From Sympetrum striolatum (taxonomy: Eukaryota; Arthropoda; Insecta; Odonata; Libellulidae): a stretch of 64,000 nucleotides of DNA. The first letter of the stretch is position 1. Each line of letters opens with the position of its first letter. Shown piece after piece: positions 44,012 through 54,867 of this stretch. The notes under the pieces were generated by a model, which was not told the DNA's origin, searched no databases, and was given only the letters and a program-made list of their open reading frames with translations. Both the position numbers and the translations under genes were made by a program. The DNA is taken from assembly GCA_947579665.1 (NCBI GenBank), contig OX388350.1:82975152-83039151 (forward strand). The letters are read 5' to 3'.

Positions 44012-47000
44012 CCTTTTTTCAATTATGTCTTTCCACAACATCTCGGCCGAATCGATTGATTAAATTCATGTCGATATAAATGCTCGAAGTATTGGCTTAT
44101 AAGAAAAAAACGTCTGTGAAAACCTTGATGTAAGATAGTAGGAAATTTAAAATGTATTGTCAGCGAATGTGGGTTAAATAATTAAACAGTAATAAAACCT
44201 TCAATCCATCATTTTATGCGAATATTAGATAATATTTCAATTGTTCTCAGTTCCTCTAAGTCAGTGGTCTCGATAGTGATAGATAGATAACAAATATCAA
44301 CAATTCAGCTATTAAAATTTCTTTTGAGAGCGAAATTTTTAAAAACTTAAACTGAAGAAAATATATTGTTATTAACTTAATAAGGGTAAGCTGGTCTTTC
44401 CTTAAAAGGCCCTTAATATAATTAAGGTGCGTTCGTTGAGGTCAACTTCTTCCAAAACTCTTGTCTTCTATACTCTCTTTCTCCCCAAACCATCTGAACG
44501 TACCTTTTTCAATCATCGACACTACATCTAATTTCACTCCACAACACTCCCTAAAACTAACTTAACAAACTTTACTTAAAGTTTTGAGTCTTAGTTAAGC
44601 CATAGCTATGTTGAATAAAACTTGGTATCATACTTAATAAAATTATTGTTTATTGATATAAATAAATTGTAAGGTATCCATAAAATTAAATCATGATAAT
44701 GACTAACAAACACTGATTAGCATTTCATCTCCTTTGGGTAAGTCCGGTTTACATGTTGTTGTTTTTATTTAGGGACGTTTTAATTTTAGGCACGATAGCT
44801 CTTCAAGAAGACGACTTCCAATTTACACTTTGTAAGGTTCGTGCTTGGAAATGATTGTTCGCATGAATATGCGGATCCGTTTAAGGAAATAACTGCAAAT
44901 GCTTTGTTTTCAGCATATTATATGAGTCAGGAATATTATTATCGGTGTTAAAGATCTTCCTTCTCCATGTCTTTCAAAGCAGACCACTTGTGCTATGAAA
45001 TAAGTTCACATCTCCAAAATTTCTATGTAATGTACACAAAGACGTCCAAATTTTGAGCTCCAAAATTCTTTGTTTTTAAATCCAGCAATTTCATTTCATG
45101 TCTATATATAATATTGTTAATATTATATAGAGATAAATTTATTGCCGAAATTGATCAATTAATTATTAGATTAATTTAATTCCGTTACAGTTGCATTAAT
45201 AGATTTTTAACAAAGGCTAACGTCGCTTTGCTATTTGAAATAGAAAATGACCAGATCAAAAACGTTTCTCTTTCAAAATCTTACACAAAAGAGATCATTT
45301 GTTTTCGAATGGATTAACATACTATAACAATCTTCTAAAATCTAAAAAATGTTTTCCCACCTGTAGTTGACGATTAAGCTAATTTATATGAGCTAACGTC
45401 TACTACATAGGCTAGTCTACTATGAAATAAAATTTTTGAATCGTTCGTGAACTCTAGATAGTGAATCTCAATTGCTTTAATTTCGGTTGAACGGAAATGT
45501 TATAAAACGGCAGCTCCTGATAGTCTTACCTTGAAAACGTACCTTTTTAAACAGCAGAAGGTTCTCTTCATTTAAAATACATTTTTATTAAATTGGCGAA
45601 GATTATGAGCCTTAGCTATAATGGAGTTGATAATCTTAATCGCAAATTCCATGAATTCGCTAATTTCTACTGGAAATGTCTTCGCACGAAGTGCTTCTGA
45701 TGATACTATGAAAAGTATTTCGAGATTCATTTTTCTTTCAAAACAGCAACAATCTCCTTTCTCATACTTTTCGTCCCGTTTGATGAAATCTGGACAATTT
45801 TATCGAGTGGATGTTTTGCAATGGATTCAATCACAGCATCCTCTCCACGTGTTTGAACTTTGAGAGGCAGTATTCATAAAAGCTCTTCTTTCGAACTTGT
45901 AGGTGAAAATTGCTGTTTGGTCATATATAAAAGCATTTCAACTGCTCCATCTTTCACTGTTTTAGCAGACAATGGTTATTCTTGAATATGTTTTAGAATA
46001 TCTACTTTATTCTAAAATTCCCGAAATTACTCCTCAGATGCTTTTATAATACAACTTTATATGTATTTGCCCTCTGAATATGGTTTTCTTCTCTTCTCAG
46101 CCTCATTAATAACCACAAAAATTTCAATATTAATATTGTTGGAAGATTTAACCAGTATTTAAATACATAACTAGATTTTCCTTGACTCCTCAGAAGATTC
46201 TCAAACGTTTTCTTCCTTGCATCAACAACAGGATGGACTATAAAACACGAGGTTAGAGTATTTCTCCAAATTTAATTTTTTGTCGTGCGCCAATTTTCCT
46301 GACAAATGACAGAAGGCCTTACAAGTTTTAAATAAATGCGAAAGTCACGGTTCTTTCAACTTTAAATCCACTGTTTTAGATTTCCGTTTTCCTTTGTTTC
46401 TTCTTTGTAGCCATGTTCAATAAGAAACCCAGTCTTCACGAAGTTTCTATTGCGCTGTTCGTTATGGAAGAGCCACACTGAAGGGGCCCAAATCGCCGCC
46501 GCGGTTTGCCTGCCACTGCTTGAAGCAAAACATATTTTTTATATTTACTCACATCCGTATATTTATTTTAAAAAATGAAGTACAATGTAATTTGGTTTTT
46601 CTTTTCTTGATAATTCCACTGGAGAAGAAAAGTCTTTCATCGATTCGAAAAAAAAACGTATTCAGGATTTTTCGTTTGTTATTTCGAATAAATATTTCAC
46701 CACATCCCAAATATTTCGAGGGAGAATTTTTGCGATTAAAGGATAGGAGTAAAGGAGGATTAAAGGAGTACACAAAGAGATGTTTAAAGAATATCGTGAC
46801 TTTTACGATTAAAAGATAAGAAAGTAATTAGATCTTGTCGTTCTCACCTTAAGTCACTTTATGATAAAACTACTTCAAGAGGCAAGTTAATTGACGAACT
46901 TTCTACGAAACCCAAAGGAACAGTAAATTAAATCTGTGTGAGGAGATTTTAGGATGCATAGGCTCTTAAATAATATTGTTCGGGATTTTTGTCGCTTCTA

Positions 47001-48850
47001 AAATCGTTCATGTCATCTGCCGCAAAATGTCACACTCTTTCTATTCACTTACTTTTTTGACAAATTGGACTCATTTCTTTAGATATGTGCAAATTTCCTG
47101 TAAATGATTTAGTGTAATTTGACCTGTCACAGCCAATCTTAACAATCTTGTAAAGATCAGGTGCTTGTGGACTGTTACAGATATGGCAGCCCAGATTTAC
47201 CCGGTGTAGAAAATATGACCGTGTAAGAAAAGAAACAATGCGAACAGTACTGCGAAGTGGACATACAACGATTTGCATAATACAACAATGTACAAAATAC
47301 AATGATAAACAATTTCACGGTATACGAAATACTATAGGTTAAAGAGCCCAAAAAATACTGTTAGATGAGAGGCATAAATTATGCAGCAGAATTGTGAGGA
47401 GAAAGTGGTTTTTGAGCTCAACTCTGATGCTCTCACGAATCACGTGGCTGTCATCGGTGCATCATTATTACGTAATATACAGATCTGCAGTTGGCTTAAA
47501 AAGAGATAAACTGCTAAAAATTAAAGTGAGATATGTTGGCCTCGATATCCTTTTCTAGGTCATCCCCGTAATAGTTCGTTAGAAGCGTCGCTGCAGCTCT
47601 GTCATCGATTCCCTCTTTCCTTATGAATTATTGAACCTTGTTTTCAAGTCGCCCTTTTATTCACTTTCAATCCATCACTTACGAGCATATTTTCATCTTC
47701 CTTAAGTCACCTCGTGTTCACGCGTCATTTGAGAGAGGTGTGAGGAAGGACGGTGCAACACTCTCGTGTCGTGTGAATAACGTGCCTTCACCCCAACGGC
47801 GACTTTCGTGCCCTTCGTGATTTTATCTTCACATCAAAATTTATGCGTTGATTCGTGGTGATATCAGCACATCCCAAAAGCATTTGCTAGTAAGACATTG
47901 CAGCAGTACCCAACGTGAATTGTACAGCAATATGCTTGATCTGTAAACCAAAAAATTGATTGATTCACTTAGGTTATGTCGTGTTATGGCTTCATTTGGA
48001 CCAAATATTTACACCACATTCCGATATTTCACCAAATTCAATTCCATCATTACCTCTAAGTTGAATGGTTTTTCATCCTCTTTTATATACTTAACAGATT
48101 TTTCTACTAATAAGAAATGAAACATTCTTGGTAAAGTTTGGTAGAAATTGGTAAGCATTATCAACTAGTGTTTAACTTCTTTAGTATGCCTTGGACGAAT
48201 TATTAGGAACTTAATGGCGTTTCTTGTCTCTAATTTCCGTCACCCAAAATTTTGTATTACTCTTTGTTTCCTGTCTTTGCGATTTTTTTGTATCGACTAA
48301 ATAAAAAAAACGTACACAAATTTAAATTTCTAGAAGAGCATCTGTCCTTGATCTAGCGGTTTTTCAAAAATCAGATTATCCTACAGCTGTTTATTAAAGC
48401 CACTCTTCCAAATTATGAAAAATAGTATAACATTATTTTCAAATACCCCTAAGAAAAGCAAATCGCCTTTATGAGGAATAAAGATTGCAGTTGATGCTTT
48501 TTGGATTTGAGAGGAAACGACCGATTCTAGCAGATGTGCAAGAGGAAAGCTATTTTGAAATGTGATTTGGTTTATATTTTTGGCCAAATTTTCTTATAAA
48601 GATATAATTTTCAACTTTCCTTTCGTTAATATTTCTCTCTATCATATTCGTAATAATTCAAATGCTCGGGTTGGGATTCAGCATAGTGGGGATTGCTAAA
48701 GAAAACAGAGTTTTAAATAACAGCAAAGAGGGCACTTATCCACACAACAGGAATCGACGGCGACTAGTTTTGGCTATTAATCATCACCCACCGATCTCCT
48801 CCTTTGAAGGAAGTTGCAACTATGGGGGAGAAGAAATAAGGAGGAAGGAA
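44012..48850. other. Unassigned AT-rich DNA
   Basis: No gene, RNA or mobile element recognised in this 4.8-kb stretch. Open frames up to 99 codons (46520-46819 plus) lack family features. Short AT-rich inverted repeats such as around 45105-45130 are within what this composition gives by chance. Confidence 0.4.
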
Positions 48851-48891
48851 GGGGGAGGGAGGGGTAAGAAGGGGGAGAAAGGGGTGGTGGG
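48851..48891 (+). other. G-rich purine tract, potential G-quadruplex
   Basis: GGGGGAGGGAGGGGTAAGAA is followed by GGGGGAGAAAGGGGTGGTGG and one more G, inside an almost pure-purine run beginning near 48828. It meets the quadruplex sequence pattern; activity is unknown. Confidence 0.7.
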
Positions 48892-50104
48892 ATTGAAACA
48901 TTGACTACATTCCGATTGGCGGAAAAGAATTCCCAATTGTTCGAGTAAATTTAATCTTTCGCTCTTATGTTCGATGAGAAGTATTTTGGGGAAAACAGAG
49001 GACAAGGATAAGGTGTTTTGTAAACTGTGATTTGAAGGAACCCGAATTGAATCATGTTTCTTCATAAAGATCCCAAAATGTCTCCCTGTTTGCCCGATAT
49101 GGACAACCAGAGCAACGTAATAATACCTGACTTTTTAATAGGAAGAATTCTGTTCTATTAATTCTATTCATTCCCTTATTGATGACAGAGGAGAAGTCGT
49201 AAAAGGCTGCCTCCAAGTGATTTATAGCCATTGATCTAGAGATTTGGACAGTTGCCAATGAAAGAAAGGCATCTTGGGATGAAAACAACAAATGCAAGTT
49301 TCCTTGGTTTTTCCTTCGGATATGTGCGGGGTGGACACTTTTATTGACGATCAAATGAATGATTCCTTTTAGGAATTATCGGAGGAAGGTGGGATACTTA
49401 GAAGTTTGTGGCAATTAGGGGAAGGTGATGATTTGCAGAAATTACGGTATCAGATGGGAAATAGAATAAATTACAGAGTAGAGATTTTGACTGGAAATTG
49501 ATTCGAGTTAATGTTAGTCATTAAAGTCATATCCAAGATAAAATTCACGGACCGTCACTCTGTTGAATAACGAGAATTGTTAAATAAAAATAGTTTGAAA
49601 AAGAAGTAACCTTTGTTTAGTACTGGGATTCAGCAGCCAAATGCCAGTGAGAGTGTTTTCCAGATTATTTTAATTTACATTATTTATGCACAAAATGTTG
49701 CTAAAGTTTAACGAATCCGAGAGAGATTTTATTTTATTAAGATACTTACAAATTTAAAATTTTCACTACCGAAGCGCTTAAAATATACGTTAAAGCAAAC
49801 ATTTTGGGACGTAATTCAAGTTTCGATAGTTTAATTCGATGCCTGCACTTCAATTGTTTAGGAAATTATTTTGGTTTCTACAGAAGGTGAAGTATCATTT
49901 GGTTATATTGCGATAGCGGAAACACATGTACCAATTTCAATTTCTGGACGATATCGTGAGAAACCTATTTCTTTCGGAGTTAATTACAGCGAAATATTGA
50001 TGAATATTAATTAATAAGACACGATTAAACGTGGGGAAATAGGTTCACCATAGATTCTAATTTTTGAAATTTTGATTTTTCATTTTCATTTTGGCACAGC
50101 AATA
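48892..50104. other. Unassigned AT-rich DNA
   Basis: No feature supported. A 100-codon minus frame at 49052-49354 shows no family features. Confidence 0.4.
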
Positions 50105-50450
50105 TCGGACGATGTTTGAGGCAGTTGTAGCCAATAATTCTGCTTGAATTTTCACACATAGCTAGAGATGGTGATATTCTGTTGTGCTTCGTAGTAAGTT
50201 TCACTAGGAATACCCGGGTTCGATGCTGGACGGTAAATTGGGTAGTACATTGGGACGGTACATTGGGGTAGTATTTCATTTTTTTATGCACTTATCGAAA
50301 TGATACATAGTTTTTGCTTTGCTAGAAGATATATATTAAGACTCGGTTTAAGGAAAAAATTTAGATAAGACCATGCTGTTCCTGGGTTCGATGCCAGAGC
50401 ACATTAATATTTCTCACATAAGGAATATATGTTAAAGGTAGGACTTCGTT
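50105..50450 (+). repeat. Dispersed A-G fragment of the B-box array family
   Basis: The sequence TTTGAGGCAGTTGTAGCC, then AGAGATGGTGATATTCTG, leads to the A box CCCGGGTTCGATGCTGG (core 50217-50223) and on to the G box CCTGGGTTCGATGCCAGAG (core 50385-50391). Spacing between cores is 168, the same as A-to-G spacing inside the array. A short local duplication (GGTAGTACATTGGGACGG-like) lies after the A box. It ends in a (TA)n tract at about 50457. It is 23 kb beyond the array edge and is isolated. Confidence 0.85.
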
Positions 50451-50599
50451 GATGAAATATATATATATATATTTCCATTTTAAAAATTGCGTAATGCATA
50501 AGTTATATAGTGTTAAAATTAAGGCCTTTTTATGGTTTTACTTATATAATTAAATGTAATTAAGTACATATGCAAAATATTAGAATTTCATTTTAAAAA

Positions 50600-51412
50600 A
50601 ACTTAGTACTACTACTTTCTCATTCATTAGTCTCCTCTCAATCTATGGTTTTAAAAACTTCTTCAAAAACTACTGTAAATAAGATACACAAAAGATTGTC
50701 ATTTTGTCGAACTCTCTTCATCTGTCTCTACATGCAGCATTACAGAATAAGTATCAAACTTATATATACTGCGTAAGAAACGGATGTATTCATCATTCAT
50801 CCCTTGATTTTCCAGAGCTTCAGAGTAGAGGAGGTACTTAACGACTACTCGTAGTCCACAAAGCAAAGGAAAAGTGGTATCTCGTACTCATTAGTTCTGT
50901 AGCTAATTTCCTGCAGCGTGTGGATGCGGTCCATAGTGCTCTTCCGGAATTCTGCTTGTTCAATTGGCTGGGCTGGTCTTCTTCAGACGTTCAGCTATCA
51001 TGAATGTCTGAATGTATGAATGAATAGACGACTGACTGGGAGGGAACTTCTGGGGTGGATGCTCTTTAGATCTTCCTTCTTTCCTCTCTTGTGCAGAAAG
51101 GCAAGGGTGGATACAGTTAATGGAATATCTCCCATGTTATAAGCAATTCTTGCATAATTGACCTAAAAAAATAGCAATCGCTGTTCCACCATTTGCCAGA
51201 TACTCCACCAACACCCCATCTGCTCCTCCTCCCATTCTCCATATGCTAAACCGCCGCCATTTCCTCTTCTGGGAGAATTAAGAGAAGATTTTGTGAGAGT
51301 TGGTTCACTTCTTCGGTACTTTCTGTGTTTTTGTATAAGTTGGCGAAGTATTCTGCTTCTGGTCCATCGTACGTTGTTCTTCCATCTTCTTTCTGTAAGG
51401 ATATCTGCGCTA
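50600..51412 (-). mobile_element. RTE-like LINE fragment, reverse transcriptase N-terminal half
   Basis: Translating the minus strand with frame shifts gives, in order, KEDGRTTYDGPEAEYFANLY, an MENG-type segment with a GVLVEYLANGGTAIAIFLGQ-like stretch, and QAEFRKSTMDRIHTLQEI. After these come IPLFLCFVDYE, LENQGMNDEYIRFLRSIY and LFTVVFEEVFKTID. This is the order of reverse-transcriptase blocks in RTE-clade LINEs (EQAGFRKGRSTIDHIH..., PLYLAFVDYEKAF..., LF..VLE..F). It stops before the catalytic FADD block. Many stops and shifts show it is long dead. Confidence 0.75.
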
Positions 51413-51879
51413 ACTAACCTATGACCAACCAGTGATCAACGCTTATTTTCATTATTTTATTATCTTAGAAGATGGAAAACAAAAGTATGTCTTTTTTCAA
51501 TTCATCAACAGTCCCACAAAAGAAACAATCTATTTCAGCCGTTTAGTTCAATATAGTTAATTCGTTCCGCTGCGCGCTGTCAACGTCCCACCAAACTAAA
51601 CACTTTGCGTGGAATAGCTTTACAGTGATTCCATTTTATGGAAACTGAGCTATTCTAACTGTTTATCAATGACGGCTAATCATTTTATTCAGCCGATGTG
51701 TAATGCTTGTTAGATAATGTTTGCCATCATAAAAGGAGGGCTCACTGTGTGGATACATCAGTAGACAATGAATGACTTAATGCGTTTTAAGAGATATTTG
51801 AAAGGAAAATGGCAAAATAGGGCCAACATTTTTATTTCCGTCTGCGACCATTTCGAAATTACCGTCAGCTAGATGACAT

Positions 51880-52431
51880 CCCTATAAAGTGGCCTTTCAG
51901 ATAAGAGACTTGGAAAAAGCTTTGAACATGTAAAATGTAAAACGATAGGAAATATCAGAGGAAAAAAGAGTGAATTGGAGAGAGAGGAAATTGATACAAA
52001 ACCTATACATAAATAAAAATGCGCAAATGAAAATGATGAGCTGGGAATCAGAACGAACTGGGAAGAGGCGAGGCTTATCACGGACTCCAATTTGTGAAGA
52101 AATTATAAAATCCTCTTTTAGGAAATACATTTTGGAGGAAGGAAAGTTAATTCTGTACGATTTGCTGATGACACGGTTATCTTAGCGGAAATCAGCAATA
52201 AATTAGAATATCTGATTCAATTTTGCAAAATACAATGTAAATGTATGGCTTAAAAAAAATAAAAAACGAAGGTAATAAGGGTAAGGGTAAATGAAGATAT
52301 TAATATAAAAATAAATAATGACCGTATGAAACAAGTCAAAGAATTTACATATCTTGATAGAAGAGTGATAAAGTGAGAGAAATATCAGATCCAGAATATC
52401 AGTGGCAAAGGAAGCATTCATGAGGAAAAAG

Positions 52432-52510
<79 letters not shown>

Positions 52511-52930
52511 AGAATTAGTGAAGAGCTATGTTTGGAGGGTTTTATTTTATGTTTACGAAACCTGGACAGTGAGAAAAGCAGATGAAAGTGGTTTAGGTGC
52601 ATGTGAAATGTTGAATTCAATTTAAAACAGTGAAAAAACATTTGGAAGACGGCTTATTTAGAGGTTTAAAATCTCCATCAGCTGTCGGAGTTTTTTGTCT
52701 CATTCACTGGTGTTCGGAGAAATCACCTCCGGAGATAATCGGGAAGAGGACAAGGACACGAGTTAAGAAGAAATGGAATAATAACATGAGGGATAGAAGG
52801 ATTTGGAAGGAAGATGAAGAGCTTAGATGAATGGAAAAGAACGAAGGGATTGGCTCAAGAGAAGGATGGAGGAGAAGATAATTAAAGTACTTACTTACAG
52901 AGGGAAAACTAAGCAAAAAGAGATTACCTC
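51880..52930 (+). mobile_element. LINE fragment, reverse transcriptase C-terminal half, split by (TA)n
   Basis: On the plus strand the order is RDLEKALNM, RERKLIQNLYINKNAQMKMM, VRFADDTVILAEISNK (catalytic FADD), and KTKVIRVRVNEDINIKIN. VKEFTYL comes next. After the microsatellite come VKSYVWRVLFYVYETWTVRK and ADESGLGACEM, then KKWNNNMRDRRIWKEDEE. This is the usual order for an insect LINE pol of the RTE-like or related type, with several frameshifts. It is in opposite orientation to the fragment at 50600-51412 and covers mostly a different part of the protein. Confidence 0.75.
52434..52506. repeat. (TA)36 microsatellite
   Basis: An uninterrupted 73-base TA tract inside the LINE fragment, between coding segments that would otherwise be adjacent. 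It expanded in or was inserted into the LINE copy. Confidence 0.95.
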
Positions 52931-53040
52931 CCTTACTGTCCAAGAATACTGTAAGAAGAAAATTCCAATCAGCACAATGGCTTTTCGTACGATTCTATGA
53001 TGCAGCTAACTGTAAATACACTTTTAGTTACATTAATGTA

Positions 53041-53114
53041 CAGTCCTGGCCAAAATTAACGCAGCACCGGCCGTAAGGATCGTTAATTTTATGCGTTAAT
53101 TTTGGCCAGGAGTG
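53041..53114. mobile_element. Tc1/mariner-type MITE, 74 bp
   Basis: Terminal inverted repeats CAGTCCTGGCCAAAATTAAC and its complement (ending CAGGAGTG, one mismatch) enclose about 30 bases. TA dinucleotides flank both ends (53039-53040, 53115-53116), consistent with the TA duplication of Tc1/mariner elements. The CAGT.CTGGCCAAAA end pattern is also typical of Tc1. It is among the shortest possible copies and non-coding. Confidence 0.8.
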
Positions 53115-53142
53115 TACATTTTTTTCATGCCTAGCTACTGTT

Positions 53143-53215
53143 GCCCTTCACCGGTGAAGTCCTCCTAAGCTCTGATGAACTTATCAGGAGGTGCTTCACC
53201 GAGGCAACGGTAACA
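53143..53215. repeat. Imperfect nested hairpin
   Basis: TTGCCCTTCACC...TCCTCCT is mirrored by AGGAGG...GGTGAAGC (as its complement GCTTCACC) ...GGCAA, around a loop containing GATGAACTTATC. It lies next to the SINE head at 53255-53340, and may be part of the same element's body. Confidence 0.55.
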
Positions 53216-53254
53216 ACGAACAATCACAACGATTCCCTGAATCAAAAAAATCCG

Positions 53255-53340
53255 ATCAGCCGAGATTCGAACCCGGGGCGTTAGAGCGATAGCTTAGATG
53301 GAATGCTACCCTCTCTGCCGCCAAGGCCAGTACACCGAGA
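53255..53340 (-). mobile_element. tRNA-derived SINE head with A and B boxes
   Basis: On the minus strand TGGCCTTGGCGGCAGAGAGG (A-box-like, about 53310-53329) is followed about 35 bases later by CCCGGGTTCGAATCTCGG (B box, about 53259-53276), the spacing of a tRNA promoter. A run of A on the given strand (53244-53250) follows the B box on the minus strand as T residues, a plausible Pol III stop or boundary. This is a useful contrast with the array, which has B boxes but no such A box. Confidence 0.65.
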
Positions 53341-53454
53341 AAATGTTAATTTTATCCATACAGTAACAAATCCGTAAAAGGTGATGAAAATGAAATGAAA
53401 ATAACTAACTCCCAATTCCACAAGAAATTTTAATTAAAAAAACAAATTCGGGAC

Positions 53455-53490
53455 CGGTTTCGACTACGGTCTAGTCATCATCATTAAAAC
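53455..53490 (+). repeat. Short motif shared with the 4590-5039 foldback
   Basis: GACCGGTTTCGACTACGGTC followed by TAGTCATCATCAT is the same motif as in the arms of the foldback at 4590-5039. Here it occurs once, not inverted, 130 bp beyond the SINE head. It could be the end of a related retroposon or foldback. Confidence 0.6.
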
Positions 53491-54666
53491 TTCTTCCATT
53501 GATCAGAAAAATCAGAAAAATTAAATCGATGGATTAGTGAGTAAACATCACGAATCATCCATCACGATGGGCGATATCATTTAAGATAATATTCGGCGTT
53601 AGTTTAACGATTTTAAATACAAAATGCTTTCAAATTTTAACCGAGGGCATTAACATTTGAGGGCATTTCTATGCAAGCTCTTCGGTGGATGGAGGCAAAA
53701 AGCTTTTTTACACTTGCGAAATTAAAAGTGCTTCTTTTGAAGAATCCAAAATGCTCATATTTAGAAAAGAATAATTTGCGATATCAGCCAATTCCACTTT
53801 ATCAAGTCCGCTTTGTGTTATTAATCTTTTTCGACAAATTTAAGTCCCTTAGACTTTTAAAGTCTTCCGAAGCATCACTTCAGCAATGGAATTAATGTGA
53901 AGTATGATTTTCATTGTCGTATTCTATTTAAGATTCTCATCACATTACAATCCGTGAAATTTTAGATAGACTATATGGATAATATCTTCCTTTGGATAAA
54001 GTTGATTAGGTCGTTGCGTTCACATTTAATTTACTTTCTGCTACTCAAATAAACTTAGCTGAATTCTTAGCATCAATTTTCGCTGTCTTAGAAACCTAAA
54101 TTTCATTGTTAACACCGCGAAAGATTCGAAAAAATACGTTAAGTTTTACGCTGATAAGTTTTCTGACATTAATATTCATTAAGATCTATAACAAAAACAA
54201 TTGAATTTTATTTTAACCGTACAATTTTTTATTGCTCCATTACCTAATACGCGTGACCTCATTTACCGAATACGAATGCGTCATTTTTCGACAGTCTCCG
54301 TTCAACTCACGTCCTCCGGAGCAGATCTCACGATAATGAAAAAAGGTTAAAGCAACTCAAGTTTAAAGAGCCATGCGTCGGAAGAAACAAAAAAGGTCTC
54401 CTAAGACTCTAACGATACTCAAACACAAATGTGCAGATTTTACATCACCCGCGTGCTCACGCGCCTGTCACAGGCTCGGCGGTCTCACACAAGTTTCTCC
54501 TGTAATCTATTCTCGTTTTCCAACTGAAGGACGTATGTCTTCGAATATTCTTCCCTATTTGGTTAAATGGTAGGTTTGAGTACATTCAGGACCAGAGGTT
54601 ACGTCCAGAAAGATGGTAGGTCTGGAAAGTTTCCCAGAAACCAAGGAGTTGCCAACGTATAAATGT
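53491..54666. other. Unassigned AT-rich DNA
   Basis: No feature supported; open frames up to 74 codons (53671-53895) are without family resemblance. Confidence 0.4.
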
Positions 54667-54810
54667 ATTAGAGGTTTGAAATCTCCAAAATCCGTCTTCT
54701 TCGGCATTCCTCCTCTTACTTCCCGGTACTGCGAAAAAGCAAGAAAGGAATCTCTTTACGTTGCCAAACGCGCCGACAAAGACAGCTTTTGGAGATTTCA
54801 AACCTCTAAT
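54667..54810. mobile_element. Small foldback, perfect 24-bp inverted repeats
   Basis: ATTAGAGGTTTGAAATCTCC followed by AAAA at 54667-54690 is exactly mirrored at 54787-54810, with a 96-base GC-richer interior. Single related copies of the arm lie at about 52650-52672 (TTAGAGGTTTAAAATCTCCA) and 60688-60710 (TTAGAAGTTTAAAATCCCCA), so the arm is a dispersed motif. No coding capacity is credible. Confidence 0.75.
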
Positions 54811-54867
54811 TAATTAACTGCTGTGTTCCAAATATTTCTTTCTATACGACGTATATTTAGTCACGGC

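Noticed and set aside
45105..45130. AT-rich hairpin around TATATAATATTGTTAATATTATATAG-like sequence
   Set aside because: Short perfect AT palindromes are expected in DNA of this composition; no further structure surrounds it.
52399..52641. Minus frame with a long (YI)n run
   Set aside because: It is the (TA)36 microsatellite translated; the flanks belong to a LINE on the other strand.
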